NCBI RefSeq assembly: GCF_907164915.1
Contig: NC_061865.1
Span: 54,084,587 to 54,148,586 of the forward strand
From: Impatiens glandulifera
Taxonomy: Eukaryota; Streptophyta; Magnoliopsida; Ericales; Balsaminaceae
Length of the DNA stretch: 64,000 nt
Direction: 5' to 3'
Part shown: piece after piece, positions 62,411 through 64,000 of the stretch
Position numbering within the stretch: position 1 is the first letter of the stretch
Layout of the letters: every line of letters begins with the position of its first letter
The notes under the pieces: model-generated
Told to the model about the DNA's origin: nothing
What the model saw: the letters and a program-made list of their open reading frames with translations, nothing else
Database searches by the model: none
Made by a program: the position numbers and the translations under genes

Positions 62411-63440
62411 AAAAAAATAATAATAGATACATCCTTCAAAGAAACTTTATAGCAATTATTTTTTTTTCTTTTATTTTTTTCATTTTTAAAACATTACCAA
62501 ACAAATATAGACATTATTTTTTTTGGTCCATTTCTTAACTTTCTTTTGATCCATGCTATACTTGTCGAGAAGCATTTATTGTTTACAATAATTTTAGAAT
62601 AAATAAATAATATAAATGCACATAATTGATTTAAATTTTATTTAAATATTATCAATATGTCACCTCAATAACAATCATATATCACCATTATTTGTTATAT
62701 TTTAAATTTTATAAGATCTGAAAAATCTTTATTTAAGCATTAGCTTCTTATTTTATTTTTTTCAACTTTTTTTTGCAACATGTGAATTTTTTTATTTAAA
62801 AAATCTAGATAAAATCTGACTTTTATGGATTAAAGATGGATAAATATAATATTATAACAAATACATAAAGAAATAATAATTATGAATAAAAGACTAATAC
62901 AAAAGTATCAGGTTCACTTGTTTTTATGCTATATGTATACAGTGAATAATGCGAGATCTTCTAACTCATTATTTTGTTATCTAGTCAACTAAAATAATAA
63001 TAATGTTTTAGGGATTAAGGAGGTACTCAATATTTAAGATCTTTTTTCTTACTCTTCCAAGGAAATTGTGTAATAGATTGAGTATCAATGATAGATGTAA
63101 GTATAGTCAAGATTTGTGTGATTGATTCACCAATATGCCCTAATCATTCAACAAGTGACAACATTTGAAGAGAATTTAGTTTGTATGGAAGAGTTAATTT
63201 TATAAAATTAGTTACCATGAAAAGAAAAGGATAGAGCAAAACATCTCAATAACCAACTCTATAACTATCTTTCTTTTGTTTTATGTGATGTTCAAAGAAG
63301 AAAGAAAAATATTGAAATATATATTTATAGGTCATGATAAGCCTTCAAAAGTGACATATAATGTAACTAAATGAATACACCAATTACTAAAACAATATTA
63401 TTATTCCAAAATGTTGATATATTGTTAATGTGAAAACCCT
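62411..63440 (+). repeat. U segment (short form)
   Basis: BURP exon-1 relic at 63210-63270, minus strand. Matches 54811-55840. Confidence 0.85.
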
Positions 63441-63716
63441 TATATTTCTAAAGTGTTCGGATTGTCAGATTGAGAATTGTGGTTAATTTGGGAGTAAATA
63501 GATATTTAGGTCAGATTGTGGGTTAACCCGCCCAAAATTTAAAACGGTTAAAAATAAAATAAAAAATATTATATGTATGTTTTGCACTTACAACCTAACA
63601 AAACAAGTACAACTCTTTGACCAACTAGGCTATGAAGACTTTATATTTTAAATTCAACACCAAATTTGATGAACGTGGGACATTCTTAACAATATAAGTT
63701 CAACTTTTTAACTAAT

Positions 63717-63773
<57 letters not shown>

Positions 63774-64000
63774 GATGTTTAATTTTCAAAGTGTCTGGAT
63801 TGTCGGGTCTAGAGTTGTGGTTAATTTGGATATATATGTGAGAGTAAATGGATACTAGGGTCAGTTTGTGGATAGACACGCCCATAAACTTAAAACGATT
63901 ATATATGTTTCGAACTTTTAACCTAACAAAAACAAGTATAACTCTTTAATTAAGTATGATTGGGATGTGGTTTGTCGAGGGATAATTGACCCGTAACAAT
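63441..64000 (-). repeat. S units at the window end
   Basis: Two S units, with (AT)n at 63720-63771 and an X insert starting near 63955 (GATTGGGATGTGGTTTGTCG). The array continues past the window. Confidence 0.85.

Overview
The window is nuclear DNA of a eudicot plant. Signs of this are GT-AG introns in short genes, plant-restricted protein families (organ-specific S2/P4 repeat protein, BURP, DELLA/GRAS, RAB7/RABG3), a Copia element with the plant initiator-Met-tRNA primer site, DUF4283-type LINEs, and very AT-rich spacers with long (AT)n runs. The species cannot be told from the sequence. Only two genes look intact: a DUF2775 organ-specific protein gene (9281-11525, +, one intron) and a BURP-domain gene (26364-27364, -, one intron). 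Everything else is transposon, pseudogene or repeat.

Layout, left half. 1-2068 is a tandem array of ~310-bp units with a tRNA-like Pol III promoter. 2069-8000 is two copies of a long AT-rich unit (called U here), broken by a LINE (2285-4170) and a MITE (5537-5708). 9216-11740 is the DUF2775 gene with a 24-unit internal repeat. 12682-13540 is a broken RAB7 gene. 14042-15420 is a LINE 3' end, followed by a fold-back Mutator-like MITE (15421-15637). A DELLA pseudogene (15650-16006 and 21759-21900) is split by a 5.75-kb Copia element (16007-21758), which itself holds a 153-bp minisatellite. 22095-23305 is a LINE fragment abutting a relic of the 3' flank of a second DUF2775 gene (23306-23770). Two more MITEs and a Copia gag fragment follow, up to 25775.

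Layout, right half. After the BURP gene comes a Helitron-like insertion in its upstream region (27516-27713), more ~310-bp units (to 29455), U copies carrying a nonautonomous hAT element (30865-32177), a LINE with its middle deleted (34545-40525), a long-TIR element (40630-41610), and then 22 kb in which U segments alternate with ~310-bp units (called S) and a ~290-bp insert (called X). Within it a ~7.4-kb block (about 48770-56105) is repeated in tandem (about 56106-63715).

Main inference. The U unit contains a decayed copy of the BURP gene's 5' end: promoter with TATA box, first exon and splice donor, but not the BURP domain. It occurs at least nine times in this window, always in the BURP orientation. 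The locus therefore looks like a gene neighbourhood in which a promoter/exon-1 fragment was amplified together with Pol III-promoter repeats by repeated unequal exchange. Whether any copy is transcribed cannot be seen from sequence. All coordinates of repeat boundaries are by eye and approximate to a few bases or tens of bases.
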